Assembly: GCF_002240035.1 (NCBI RefSeq)
Contig: NZ_CP016397.1
Span: forward strand, 1,700,501-1,764,500
Reading direction: 5' to 3'
Source: Legionella clemsonensis
GTDB lineage: Bacteria; Pseudomonadota; Gammaproteobacteria; Legionellales; Legionellaceae
Length of the DNA: 64,000 bases
The position numbers were made by a program, and so were the translations under genes. This document shows positions 26,782 to 35,416 of this stretch, piece after piece (within the stretch, counting starts at the first letter, position 1; every line of letters starts with the position of its first letter). The notes below the pieces were generated by a model. It ran no database searches. It was given only the letters and a program-made list of their open reading frames with translations, and was not told where the DNA came from.

Positions 26782-28191
26782 ATGCGTCCTAAAAAGGTTT
26801 TATCGGTTTTTTCATTGGTAATGATTAATGTCATTGCAGTTGATAGCTTACGTACACTCCCCATAAGCGCAAAACTGGGATTACCTTTAGTAGCCTATTA
26901 TGTCGTTGCTGCATTTACTTTTTTTATCCCAGTCGCTTTGGTTGCTGCAGAATTAGCAACGGCTTATCCAAATACCGGTGGATTGTACGTCTGGGTTCGT
27001 GAAGCATTTGGGCGACGTGCGGGCTTTATCACTATATGGCTGCAATGGATTTATAATGTCGTTTGGTATCCTACAATTCTGGCATTTATAGCCGCCACAC
27101 TGTCTTATCTTTTTGCACCTCAATTAGCCAACAATAAATTCTATCTGCTAGGGACAACGCTAAGTCTATTTTGGATATTTACCTTGTTAAACTGTTTTGG
27201 CATGAAAATCTCAAGCATCGTCAGCGCTATCGGTGCTACATTGGGAACTATTCTGCCTATGGTTGGCATCAGTATTTTAGGTGTGCTATGGCTCATGCAA
27301 GGACGTCCGTTGGCTGTAGAGACCCCTTCCACCTGGTTGCCAGATTTTAGTTCTATTGGTAATTTATCGCTTTTTTCTGCTGTGTTATTTGGATTGTTGG
27401 GTATGGAAATGTCTGCTGTGCATGCAGAAGAGGTTAAGAATCCGCAACGAGATTATCCGCGTGCCATTTTATATTCAGCTCTTCTCATCTTTGCCACCTT
27501 AGTATTGGGCTCTTTAGCTATTGTCATTGTAGTTCCAAATCAACAGTTAAGCGTAGTCTCCGGCTTAATTGATGCCTATGCTGTATTTTTTAACGCTTAT
27601 AATATGCCCAATATGACGGCCGTAATTGCTCTTCTTATTATTCTTGGAGGATTAAGTGGCGTTTCGGCATGGATTATAGGTCCAACAAAAGGTTTATTGG
27701 TTTCTGCACAAGATGGCTCCTTACCCGAAGTGTTCTCCAAAGTAAATCGCTATGGGGCTCCCGTAGCAATTTTAATTACTCAAGGTATTATTTTTTCTCT
27801 GTTGAGTTCAGTATTTATTTTATTCGATTCTATTAATGCAGCTTACTGGATTTTAAGCGATTTAAGTGCGCAGATGGCTTTATTGGTCTACGTGTTTATG
27901 TTTTCCGCAGCGATTAAATTGCGTTATAGCAAACCTGACCAGCCTCGCAGTTATAAAGTACCTGGAGGGAATGCAATGATGTGGTTGGTTGCTGGTATTG
28001 GCACATTGTGTTGCCTTATAGCAATGTTAATAGGTTTTGTACCGCCTACTCAAATTCCTATTAGTAATGTTTTCTTCTTCGAAGCTTTTTTAATTGGGGG
28101 TTTATTTTTATTCGTTGTTTTACCTTGGTGGTTCGCCAAAAAACATGAAGAAGTCTTTGACAAAACTCATCCTGATCATTATGTGGATTGA
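26782..28191 (+). CDS. APC-family amino-acid antiporter (GadC-like)
   Basis: The 469-residue protein has about twelve hydrophobic segments and the APC-superfamily features: an N-terminal LVMINVIAVDSLRTLP segment, ELATAYPNTGGLYVWVREAFG in helix 2-3, and GMEMSAVHAEEVKNPQRDYPRA in helix 6, which is typical of glutamate:GABA antiporter-like proteins. ISAW and GPTKGLLVSAQDGSLPEVF follow. It sits in the inner membrane and exchanges amino acids; the exact substrates cannot be read. GadC's C-terminal plug is not obvious, since only about 15 residues follow the last helix. It is a single gene facing putA. Confidence 0.85.
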   Translation: MRPKKVLSVFSLVMINVIAVDSLRTLPISAKLGLPLVAYYVVAAFTFFIPVALVAAELATAYPNTGGLYVWVREAFGRRAGFITIWLQWIYNVVWYPTILAFIAATLSYLFAPQLANNKFYLLGTTLSLFWIFTLLNCFGMKISSIVSAIGATLGTILPMVGISILGVLWLMQGRPLAVETPSTWLPDFSSIGNLSLFSAVLFGLLGMEMSAVHAEEVKNPQRDYPRAILYSALLIFATLVLGSLAIVIVVPNQQLSVVSGLIDAYAVFFNAYNMPNMTAVIALLIILGGLSGVSAWIIGPTKGLLVSAQDGSLPEVFSKVNRYGAPVAILITQGIIFSLLSSVFILFDSINAAYWILSDLSAQMALLVYVFMFSAAIKLRYSKPDQPRSYKVPGGNAMMWLVAGIGTLCCLIAMLIGFVPPTQIPISNVFFFEAFLIGGLFLFVVLPWWFAKKHEEVFDKTHPDHYVD

Positions 28192-28347
28192 AGGATGGTC
28201 TGAAAGAGGACTCTGGTACTTATTTGCCTGAGCAACTTCTTTATTATCACCCAGGTATTGGTGAATCTTAAAAATTTAATTAAGAATTGATCCACCAGAA
28301 AAATTTACTTTTATCGAATTCAGGGTTCCTCACATTTTACAGTAGGG

Positions 28348-31300
28348 TTAAAATCCTTCAGGTAGAGACATTAAACTGGCATTACCGCCAGCTGCTGTAG
28401 TATCTACTGTATAAGTTCGTTCATGACACAGACGTAATAAATAGTAGGGGCCACCGGCTTTAGGACCAGTTCCTGATAACCCTTCTCCACCAAAGGGTTG
28501 TAATCCAACTACAGCGCCAATCATATTGCGATTAACGTAGCAATTCCCAACATGAACACGATCACGAATGTATTCCACTGTCTGATTGATTCGGCTGTGA
28601 ATTCCCAAGGTTAGCCCATAGCCAGTACCATTAATTTGCTCGATTACATTATCCAACGCCTTACGCTTGTAGCTAATCACATGCAACACAGGCCCAAAAA
28701 CTTCCCTTTTTAAGGCAGACATGTCTTTAAGAGCGATGACGGTAGGTGGCATAAAATAACCTTTATCACAATCTTCAGGCAATTCACATTGATAAATAAT
28801 TTCATGTTCCTGTTGCATCGCATGAACATGTGCCTTTAAACCAGCCAGAGCATCATTATCGATAACCGGTCCAATATCTGTAGATAACCAACGGGGATCG
28901 CCTATTTGCAATTCAGCCATCGCTCCTTTTAACAGCTCAATCATGCGTGGATAAACTTCTTCTTGCACAAACAGTACACGTAAGGCTGAGCAGCGTTGAC
29001 CAGCGCTTCCAAACGCAGAGGTAATTACATCCACTGTAACTTGTTCCAATAAAGCAGATGAGTCCACAATCATTGCATTCTGACCACCCGTTTCAGCAAT
29101 TAAAGGAATAATTTCACCACCACGAGTCGCCAATGTTTTATTAATACTTGCTGCAGTTTGTGTTGAACCAGTAAATATAACCCCTTTGATGCGGTGGTCA
29201 GCAACTAAGGCGGCACCAATCACTTCACCACTGCCAGGCAATACTTGCACTACGTCAACAGGAATACCTGCTTCATGCATTAATTCCACGGCAAAAGTAG
29301 CAATGATAGAGGTTTGCTCTGCTGGTTTTGCAATAACACAATTCCCGGTTACCAAAGCAGCAACTACCTGGTCTGTAAAAATCGCTAAAGGAAAATTCCA
29401 GGGACTGATACAGGCAATTACTCCTCGGGCATGAAGACTTAACTCATTAAGTTCTCCGGTGTAGCCATGCAAACGCATTGGCTTTGCCATTAATTTCTTA
29501 GCCATCATGGTATAATAACGACAGAAATCAATAGCTTCACGCACCTCTGCAATACCATCATTCCACGTTTTTCCTGCTTCCAGACAAGTCATAGCGAGTA
29601 ATTCAGGAGTATGTGCTTCCAAAAGCTCAGCAAAACGTTCAATGCAGGCAGCTCGCTCATTGACTGGCATGCATCTCCATGCAGAGAATGCTTGTTGAGC
29701 CTTGGTTAATGCCCAGTTTAAATCTTCTGCAGTTGCATTATTAACACGACCAATAGGATGATGAAAATTTTGCGGTGAAGTAACACTTCTATCGACTTCT
29801 CCTCCTTGTTTACCTGCTAAAAGTGGTTTAGCGTGCCAACGAGAAAAATCCATTGCTGCATACAATTGCTGTAACTTGGCGACAGCCTCTCTATCAGTAA
29901 AATCAATGCCACTTGAATTTTTTCGCTCTGGTAGAAAAATAGAGGCAGGTAAAGGAATATTTTGATTAATTTTTCCTAAAAGATGATTCGCTTTACTGAC
30001 AGGATCTTCAACTAATGAACTAATGGGTGCATTTTCATCAACAATACGATTAACAAACGAAGAGTTAGCCCCATTTTCCAAAAGCCGGCGAACCAGGTAA
30101 GGCAACAAATCTTCATGACTACCTACTGGAGCATAAATACGACAAGGAATTCCCAGACGATTGGCTGGTACAATCTGCTCATAAAGCTCCTTTCCCATCC
30201 CGTGTAAACATTGAAATTCAAAATCTTTGTAGTCCCCTACCAAATTTAAAACCATAGCAACAGAATAGGCGTTATGTGTTGCAAAGGCTGGATAAATTGC
30301 ATCGGTCATTGTTAATAGCTTTTTAGCACAAGCCTGAAAAGAAACATCCGTAAATACCTTACGTGTGAAAACAGGATATTCAGGCATTCCCTGCATCTGT
30401 GCTTTTTTAATTTCGCTGTCCCAGTAAGCTCCTTTTATCAGGCGAACCATCATACGACGCTGCTTGCTTCTTGCCAGGTCAGCTATCCAGTCCAGCAGAT
30501 AAAATGCTCTTTTTTGATAAGATTGCACAGCCATTCCAAAACCATGCCAGCCATGCAAACTATCGTCCAGAAATACACGCTCGATAATGTCTAAAGAGAG
30601 TTCTAAACGCTCTGATTCTTCGGCATCAACAGTGAGTGCAATATCATATTTTTTAGCCAGTTGAGCCAACTCCAAGAGTTTAGGAGGTAATTCAGCCATT
30701 ACTCGTTCATGTTGGGATTCCTGATATCGAGGAAATAAAGCAGAAAGTTTGATTGAGATACCTGGTCGCTGGTAAATAGTGGCATTTTTATCAACATTTA
30801 AACCAATTGCTTCAATTGCATTCTGATAGGCAATAAAATAGCGCTTGGCATCAGCAGCAGTGAGTGCTGCTTCGCCCAGCATATCATAAGAATAGCGATA
30901 ACCTTTTGCCTCTTTCTTCTTGGCTCGTGATAACGCCTCATGAATTGTACGACCTGTAACAAATTGTTTACTCATGATACGCATCGCAGTATCAACAGCT
31001 TTACGCACCACACCTTCACCACTACGATTAAGTACTTTAAATAAAGCTTTACTTAAAACAGTATCCGCTTTTTCAGGAGTTAAAACTTTTCCTGTTAACA
31101 TGAGTGCCCAGGTAGTAGCATTTACAAAAAATGACTCACTCTGACCACGGTGCGCCTTCCAGTCAGCACTGGTTAATTTGTCTTTAATTAAACTATCAAC
31201 CGTTGCATTATCAGGTACACGCAGTAAGGCTTCAGCAAGACACATCAAAGCAATTCCCTCATCACTCGAGAGCGAGTACTCTGTTAAAAAGGAATCAATA

Positions 31301-31497
31301 CCGGTGCTTTTCTTTCGTTCTGCTCGGACTTGTTCAACCAATCCTGTTGCCTTTTGGCGGATTGCAGTTACCTGTCTACTATCTAGTGCAGCCTTTTCAA
31401 TAAGTTCACTCATCAATGTCAACTCATCCATTCGATAAGCTTTATTGATAAGCGCCCGAGAGCCTTGCGGAGGTTGAATAGAATACCGCTCAAGCAT
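28348..31497 (-). CDS. putA: Bifunctional proline dehydrogenase / P5C dehydrogenase PutA
   Basis: From the ATG at 31497 (GGAG five bases upstream; a TTG four codons earlier is in frame) the product has 1049 residues. Residues about 190-480 form the FAD-dependent proline dehydrogenase barrel (SIKLSALFPRYQES, VDAEESERLELSL, MVRLIKGAYWDSEIK, FATHNAYSVAMV). Residues about 560-1020 form the aldehyde dehydrogenase with PWNFPLAIF, ETGGQNAMIVDSSAL and catalytic Cys836 in SAGQRCSAL. It oxidises proline to glutamate with substrate channelling. The N-terminal ribbon-helix-helix DNA-binding domain of enterobacterial PutA (about 1320 residues) is absent, so it should not self-regulate. Proline is a carbon source for Legionella. 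Confidence 0.95.
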   Translation of the reverse strand: MLERYSIQPPQGSRALINKAYRMDELTLMSELIEKAALDSRQVTAIRQKATGLVEQVRAERKKSTGIDSFLTEYSLSSDEGIALMCLAEALLRVPDNATVDSLIKDKLTSADWKAHRGQSESFFVNATTWALMLTGKVLTPEKADTVLSKALFKVLNRSGEGVVRKAVDTAMRIMSKQFVTGRTIHEALSRAKKKEAKGYRYSYDMLGEAALTAADAKRYFIAYQNAIEAIGLNVDKNATIYQRPGISIKLSALFPRYQESQHERVMAELPPKLLELAQLAKKYDIALTVDAEESERLELSLDIIERVFLDDSLHGWHGFGMAVQSYQKRAFYLLDWIADLARSKQRRMMVRLIKGAYWDSEIKKAQMQGMPEYPVFTRKVFTDVSFQACAKKLLTMTDAIYPAFATHNAYSVAMVLNLVGDYKDFEFQCLHGMGKELYEQIVPANRLGIPCRIYAPVGSHEDLLPYLVRRLLENGANSSFVNRIVDENAPISSLVEDPVSKANHLLGKINQNIPLPASIFLPERKNSSGIDFTDREAVAKLQQLYAAMDFSRWHAKPLLAGKQGGEVDRSVTSPQNFHHPIGRVNNATAEDLNWALTKAQQAFSAWRCMPVNERAACIERFAELLEAHTPELLAMTCLEAGKTWNDGIAEVREAIDFCRYYTMMAKKLMAKPMRLHGYTGELNELSLHARGVIACISPWNFPLAIFTDQVVAALVTGNCVIAKPAEQTSIIATFAVELMHEAGIPVDVVQVLPGSGEVIGAALVADHRIKGVIFTGSTQTAASINKTLATRGGEIIPLIAETGGQNAMIVDSSALLEQVTVDVITSAFGSAGQRCSALRVLFVQEEVYPRMIELLKGAMAELQIGDPRWLSTDIGPVIDNDALAGLKAHVHAMQQEHEIIYQCELPEDCDKGYFMPPTVIALKDMSALKREVFGPVLHVISYKRKALDNVIEQINGTGYGLTLGIHSRINQTVEYIRDRVHVGNCYVNRNMIGAVVGLQPFGGEGLSGTGPKAGGPYYLLRLCHERTYTVDTTAAGGNASLMSLPEGF

Positions 31498-31509
31498 GTT
31501 TTTCTCCAA

Positions 31510-31911
31510 TTGTAGCAGGTCAAAAATATCAGGGATAATAATGCAGAATAAGATGAATTAAAATCTATTTACTCTAAATTACTTCGATTTATATTGCTTA
31601 AATTTAGCTCAATTTAAGCCTTTCGTTTAAACATTGAGGGAAGAAAACAGATCTATTTATGGCAAATTAGCTTCTATTTTAGCCAACAAAGTGAGCAAAT
31701 TTAATCACTTGTAGATCAAATTAAATTCTTATTGATTAATTTTGAATCAGATGTTAAACTATAGCCCTCCTTTAAGCCTCTGAATTGACTAAAGTTTCCC
31801 CCTTATGTATAAACAGTACCCTTGTAATTTTACATTTGTCTCAGTTGTAAATATAATCACCAATTTTTTGAGACCCTTATTCATGCGTTTTATCAAGAAA
31901 AAAGGAGTGTT
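31510..31911. other. Intergenic region between divergent putA and transpeptidase genes
   Basis: These 402 bases are AT-rich and contain no credible gene. They should hold both divergent promoters. The plus-strand promoter is clear (31785-31813); the putA promoter is not obvious by eye. Confidence 0.6.
31785..31813 (+). promoter_or_regulatory. Sigma-70 promoter of the L,D-transpeptidase-like gene
   Basis: TTGACT (31785-31790) and TATAAA (31808-31813) are separated by exactly 17 bases, close to the consensus promoter. The start codon follows about 99 bases later, leaving a leader of about 90 bases. Confidence 0.65.
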
Positions 31912-32586
31912 ATGAACACCATATTAAACTTTATTTCTGCAGCTTTTTTATCAACAAGCATGACTCAGACACCACCCCCAGCCAAAACTGGATTTGATAT
32001 TAACACGGAGGTGCAACACCTTAGTCAAAAAGCGCCACAACTTAACAAAAACGTATTAAAGTTGGCACTTACTGCTTATAAGAAAGCTGCAGATAAAGGT
32101 GCCGTTAAAAAACCTGTTCTTACTGTAATAGACTATTCATTACCTTCTAACAAACAACGTATGTGGGTTTTTGATGTTCGTAGAGAGCGTCTTTTATACA
32201 ATACCTATGTCGCTCACGGCAGAAATTCAGGCGATAGAGTTCCTCATCACTTCTCCAATAGACCCTCAAGCAAAGAAAGCAGCCTGGGAACCTATATCAC
32301 GCGTAACACTTACATCGGCTCAAAAGGCTATTCTCTTAACTTACAAGGATTAGAGCGTGGATTTAACGATAATGCCTATAATAGGCGTGTAGTTATCCAT
32401 GGTGCATGGTACGTAGAACCCGATTTTATCAAAAAATCAGGCCGTGCCGGACGAAGCTGGGGTTGCCCTTCTATTGCAAAAACTTTGGCTAAACCAGTCA
32501 TTAATACCATCAAAAACGGCTCAGTGGTTTTTGCATACTACCCTGACCGATACTATTTATCGCATTCAGGCTATATAAGTGTATAA
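31912..32586 (+). CDS. YkuD_2-type murein L,D-transpeptidase catalytic domain protein
   Basis: The 224-residue protein begins with a hydrophobic signal-like stretch (ILNFISAAFLSTSMTQ) and then a catalytic domain whose key motif is RVVIHGAWYVEPDF...GRAGRSWGCPSIA, with the His and the SWGC Cys expected of L,D-transpeptidases. Conserved VIDYSLPSNKQRMWVFD and YVAHGRNSGD place it in the YkuD_2 group (murein L,D-transpeptidase catalytic domain family). It would act on peptidoglycan crosslinks in the periplasm. It starts after AAGGAGTGTT, a good ribosome-binding site, and is followed by two hairpins. Its exact activity is not known from the sequence. Confidence 0.82.
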   Translation: MNTILNFISAAFLSTSMTQTPPPAKTGFDINTEVQHLSQKAPQLNKNVLKLALTAYKKAADKGAVKKPVLTVIDYSLPSNKQRMWVFDVRRERLLYNTYVAHGRNSGDRVPHHFSNRPSSKESSLGTYITRNTYIGSKGYSLNLQGLERGFNDNAYNRRVVIHGAWYVEPDFIKKSGRAGRSWGCPSIAKTLAKPVINTIKNGSVVFAYYPDRYYLSHSGYISV

Positions 32587-32592
32587 ATAATA

Positions 32593-32648
32593 AAGCCAGG
32601 GCTGATACCCTGGCTTCGCAGTCTCCAATCAAGATATCCTATCTTGAT
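32593..32648 (+). terminator. Double hairpin after the transpeptidase-like gene
   Basis: The first stem is AAGCCAGGG/CCCTGGCTT (32593-32601, 32608-32616) with a 6-base loop. The second is ATCAAGATA/TATCTTGAT (32628-32636, 32640-32648) with a 3-base loop. Their position just after the stop codon supports transcription termination, although T-runs are short. Confidence 0.6.
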
Positions 32649-32943
32649 ATCATCCTTGACTATCACATTCCTATGATTGCAAATCCCTTTGAAAAGACCT
32701 CAAATCCGTTGAAGTCATACTTAAAATTTAGCAACTGGTGCTTTACTCTGCAAGAGTGTTTATTTAAAGAACCAACCATTATTTTTTAACCATTTTTTAA
32801 AAATTAAGTTAAATTCAATAGGTTATGTTGTATTGTAAGCCAAGGAATGCTCGGAAGATAGAGATCTCTTGTTCTACTTTGAGAAATTTCTTGGGTGGTC
32901 ATGAGAAAAACACTATACGAATCTTCACTCAGGATCTAAGGAA

Positions 32944-32961
32944 TGGGTCGAAAACGACCCA
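32944..32961. repeat. GGGTCG hairpin, copy 1
   Basis: TGGGTCG-AAAA-CGACCCA forms a 7-bp stem with a four-base loop. A near-identical hairpin with the same stem core and loop AAAG lies at 43717-43740, also outside genes. Confidence 0.5.
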
Positions 32962-33063
32962 ACCTACTCATTTTTGTGACGATTTCTCAGACTCAGTATG
33001 ATAGGATTTTCACCAAATATCGTCATTCTATAAATTGTGTTTGAAAATTTCTATTTTGTTTAA

Positions 33064-33267
33064 TCAATGTTTCCAAGCTGCCTCTTTCTTTTCCTTATAA
33101 TCTTCAAATGCCTTAATTAAACCAAGCAGCACTTCAGCGCTGGTTTCAAACATGGCCTTACATTGAGGTTCATCTATTTTATTAATATCTTCACGAAGAT
33201 GGTCAACTTGCTCTTGAAAACGCTGTTGCATTTTATCGACATGAGGTATAGGACTTTCAGTGTTCAT
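33064..33267 (-). CDS. Small helical protein
   Basis: The 67-residue protein is preceded by AGGAGG seven bases before the ATG, which makes it a credible gene. It is highly charged and helical (MQQRFQEQVDHLREDINKI, then LLGLIKAFEDYKEKKEAAW) with one Cys, probably a small coiled coil or helical hairpin. No motif is recognised. It is a single gene, divergent from proQ. Confidence 0.6.
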   Translation of the reverse strand: MNTESPIPHVDKMQQRFQEQVDHLREDINKIDEPQCKAMFETSAEVLLGLIKAFEDYKEKKEAAWKH

Positions 33268-33471
33268 GGCAGCCTCCTATATAAATTATTCCTTTATAGA
33301 ATTATGGACTAGGATTGAACCGGCATGAGATTGTACAATGGAAACTACTGCTGGAGTGTATCGAGCAACCATTGATATTGTTTCAATTTTCACAATTACC
33401 CCTAAAACTTGCTTGCTAAAGTCAGTAATTATGATAGTTTAGATGCACTTAATTTTTCCTTTGAGATAATT

Positions 33472-33849
33472 ATGAGTCAGCAACCAGAAAGCGTGAAAAA
33501 AGATAAATTGCAGATCATCGACTGGCTGATTGAACATTTTCCCAATGCTTTTTTTAAAAAGGGTAACCAAGTCAAACCCTTACAAATTGGTATTTTTGAT
33601 GAAATTATCGATTTTTATGAACGCTTGGATACTCCTCCTTTCAGTAAAAAAGCGTTAAGAGAAGCACTAAGCTATTACAGCTCATCACCTGCCTATTTAA
33701 ATTGTCAAAAACCCAATGTAGCTCGCGTCGATCTCTTTGGCAATGAGGTTGATGTTGTTACTGAAGAGCAAGCAAAATATGCTCATCAGCGTTATCAACA
33801 ACGTTATGCAAGCCAAAAAGGTCATGGCTTGAAGCAAGAGACTAAATAA
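33472..33849 (+). CDS. Minimal ProQ/FinO-domain RNA-binding protein
   Basis: From ATG 33472 the protein has 125 residues, the start where similarity to ProQ begins; a TTG at 33409 would add 21 residues of poor character. It is almost only the FinO/ProQ domain: IIDWLIEHFPNAFFKKGNQVKPLQIGIFDEI, then SKKALREALSYYSSSPAYLNC, the helix-turn pattern that binds structured RNA 3' ends. There is no long linker or Tudor-like tail as in E. coli ProQ. A minimal ProQ homologue of this kind has been studied in Legionella pneumophila. It would act as an sRNA/mRNA chaperone. The 3' end overlaps the end of ubiG on the opposite strand by 28 bases. Confidence 0.85.
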   Translation: MSQQPESVKKDKLQIIDWLIEHFPNAFFKKGNQVKPLQIGIFDEIIDFYERLDTPPFSKKALREALSYYSSSPAYLNCQKPNVARVDLFGNEVDVVTEEQAKYAHQRYQQRYASQKGHGLKQETK

Positions 33850-34517
33850 TTAACTGCCACAGAATCATCTAATGTTGCCGCTTTGCTCCAGGGATTATAA
33901 CTCATACCTGTGAGCTCGGTAAGTTCCATACCTGATTGTCGTATGAGGGCTAGAAGCTCGCTTGGCTTAATAAACTTATTAAACTCATGCGTTTGTCTGG
34001 GTAATAAGCCCAAAAGGTATTCAGCAGCCAAAATGACAGTCGTATAAGCTTTAAATGTTCGGTTAATCGTGGAGAGGAAAAGCATTCCGCCAGGTTTAAG
34101 TAACCGTGCGCAGTGGGTAATAATTGCTTGTGGATCAGGAACATGCTCCAGCATTTCCATGCACGTGATAATATCGAAACCTGGGTGCTCATAGTCTTCT
34201 ATTGGACAACAAAGATAGTCAATTTTCAATTGATGAGAGACCGCATGAGATTTAGCAGCTTCCAATGCTTCTTCCGACAAATCGAGTCCTGTAACCTGGG
34301 CACCTTCACTGGCCATAGCTTCTGATAAAATTCCACCACCACAACCTACATCAAGAACACGTTTTTTATCTAAAGAACAATTTTTCTTAATAAATTCAAG
34401 ACGTACAGGATTGATATCATGCAGGGTTTTTAATGGCCCATCTTTGTCCCACCAATGGGATGCATGTTGTGAAAATTTTGCAATCTCTTGCAGGTCAACA
34501 GTTGGTTTTATTTTCAT
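33822..34517 (-). CDS. ubiG: Ubiquinone biosynthesis O-methyltransferase UbiG
   Basis: Starting at ATG 34517 (similarity begins at MKIKPTVDLQEIAKFSQHASHWWD) the product has 231 residues, the UbiG norm. The class I SAM-binding motif is VLDVGCGGGILSEAMASEGAQVTGLDLS, with EMLEHVPDP and LLKPGGMLFLSTINRT as post-motifs and KAYTTVILAAEYLLGLLP as the membrane-associating UbiG segment. It performs both O-methylations of ubiquinone synthesis. Its start lies inside the preceding UDG-like gene (23-base overlap), so the two are probably translationally coupled; its 3' end overlaps proQ tail to tail. Confidence 0.94.
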   Translation of the reverse strand: MKIKPTVDLQEIAKFSQHASHWWDKDGPLKTLHDINPVRLEFIKKNCSLDKKRVLDVGCGGGILSEAMASEGAQVTGLDLSEEALEAAKSHAVSHQLKIDYLCCPIEDYEHPGFDIITCMEMLEHVPDPQAIITHCARLLKPGGMLFLSTINRTFKAYTTVILAAEYLLGLLPRQTHEFNKFIKPSELLALIRQSGMELTELTGMSYNPWSKAATLDDSVAVNYLVSCFKP

Positions 34518-35235
34518 AATTAAGCAAGTCCAGCGGTTTAAAAAATTCCAGCACTTGTGGATTATTAATAAAACTAAGATTGTAAGGATGTTCAGCAATT
34601 AAGCAAGAAGAAAACTTTGTTTGAGGTACTTCTTTGGCAATATTGCCAAATAAAAGCAATTTTAACGAAGGGTTATAAATAGCCAGTTGATCTAATAAAC
34701 TATTCATGAAAGGTTTCCACTGCCGGGCATGTCTACGTATTCCATCATTGCTAAAAACCAGGGAAGCATTTAACAACAGAAACCCTCTGTTGACTAATGT
34801 CTTAAAAAAATCATTTGCTGTTTGACAAAAATGAGTTTTATCCAATTGTGCAATGGCCTTCTGTGATAAATCCCTTTGCAAATCCCCACGAGCAACAAGT
34901 AGCATTTTTATCCAGTTTCTGAATGATGTTGCTCGATTTACTTCCTTGCTAAGCCCTGTATCGCTCCACAGATTCTGAACAGCAGCATCCCAAAATGCAT
35001 AACCGTTTGCAGATTGGGGACGAGGATAGGGAGATTCCCCCAATAAGAGATAATTTGTTTTTTCAAGAGGTATACTAAATGCGGCAAGTAAATTATCAAT
35101 ACCTGGCAACCAGTTTTTATCCAGCTCAAGTTGTATTAGGTAACTTTCATCCACCTCTTGTAATGCTTCCCTTAGCATAGAATGCCATTGTGGGTGAGTA
35201 TTTTTTATTAAAGAATCGATTCGTTTAGTCATCAT
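34495..35235 (-). CDS. Uracil-DNA glycosylase-like protein with altered active site
   Basis: The 246-residue protein follows the uracil-DNA glycosylase fold: LLLGESPYPRP (64-73) in the place of GQDPYHG, GYAFWDAAV (78-86), GFLLLNASLVF (151-161), LLLFGNIAKEV (193-203) and EHPYNLSF (215-222) in the place of HPSPLS. The His of the last motif (H216) is kept, but the catalytic Asp of motif A is Ser68 and the following PYH is PYP. It may have a different base specificity, only bind DNA, or be inactive. It is the upstream partner of ubiG with overlapping ends. Family I Ung proteins are about 225-250 residues, so the length fits. Confidence 0.62.
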   Translation of the reverse strand: MMTKRIDSLIKNTHPQWHSMLREALQEVDESYLIQLELDKNWLPGIDNLLAAFSIPLEKTNYLLLGESPYPRPQSANGYAFWDAAVQNLWSDTGLSKEVNRATSFRNWIKMLLVARGDLQRDLSQKAIAQLDKTHFCQTANDFFKTLVNRGFLLLNASLVFSNDGIRRHARQWKPFMNSLLDQLAIYNPSLKLLLFGNIAKEVPQTKFSSCLIAEHPYNLSFINNPQVLEFFKPLDLLNYENKTNC

Positions 35236-35416
35236 TTTTAAATCTGTTATTGCGAGTAATTCTAGTAAACCAATAAAATACTAGCACAATTGAGGGATCG
35301 TGAGCATAAAAATAATCTCTGGTTTAGAACAACCTGATTATCGTAGACTTATCTCATCTTTTCTTAAGAATTAAAAACTAGAATATTCGCTGTAAAAATA
35401 ATAAAATGGCACTACT

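Larger units (their letters stand above)
32587..33063. other. Intergenic region with three hairpins
   Basis: The 477 bases hold two hairpins directly after the transpeptidase gene (32593-32616 and 32628-32648) and a third, GGGTCG-AAAA-CGACCC, at 32945-32960. No coding frame is convincing. The stretch 32880-33000 between AAATTTCT and GATTTCTC sequences may be a repeat unit, but I see only one full copy. Confidence 0.5.

Noticed and set aside
34113..34325. Small frames opposite ubiG
   Set aside because: They overlap conserved SAM-binding codons of ubiG and have no start signals.
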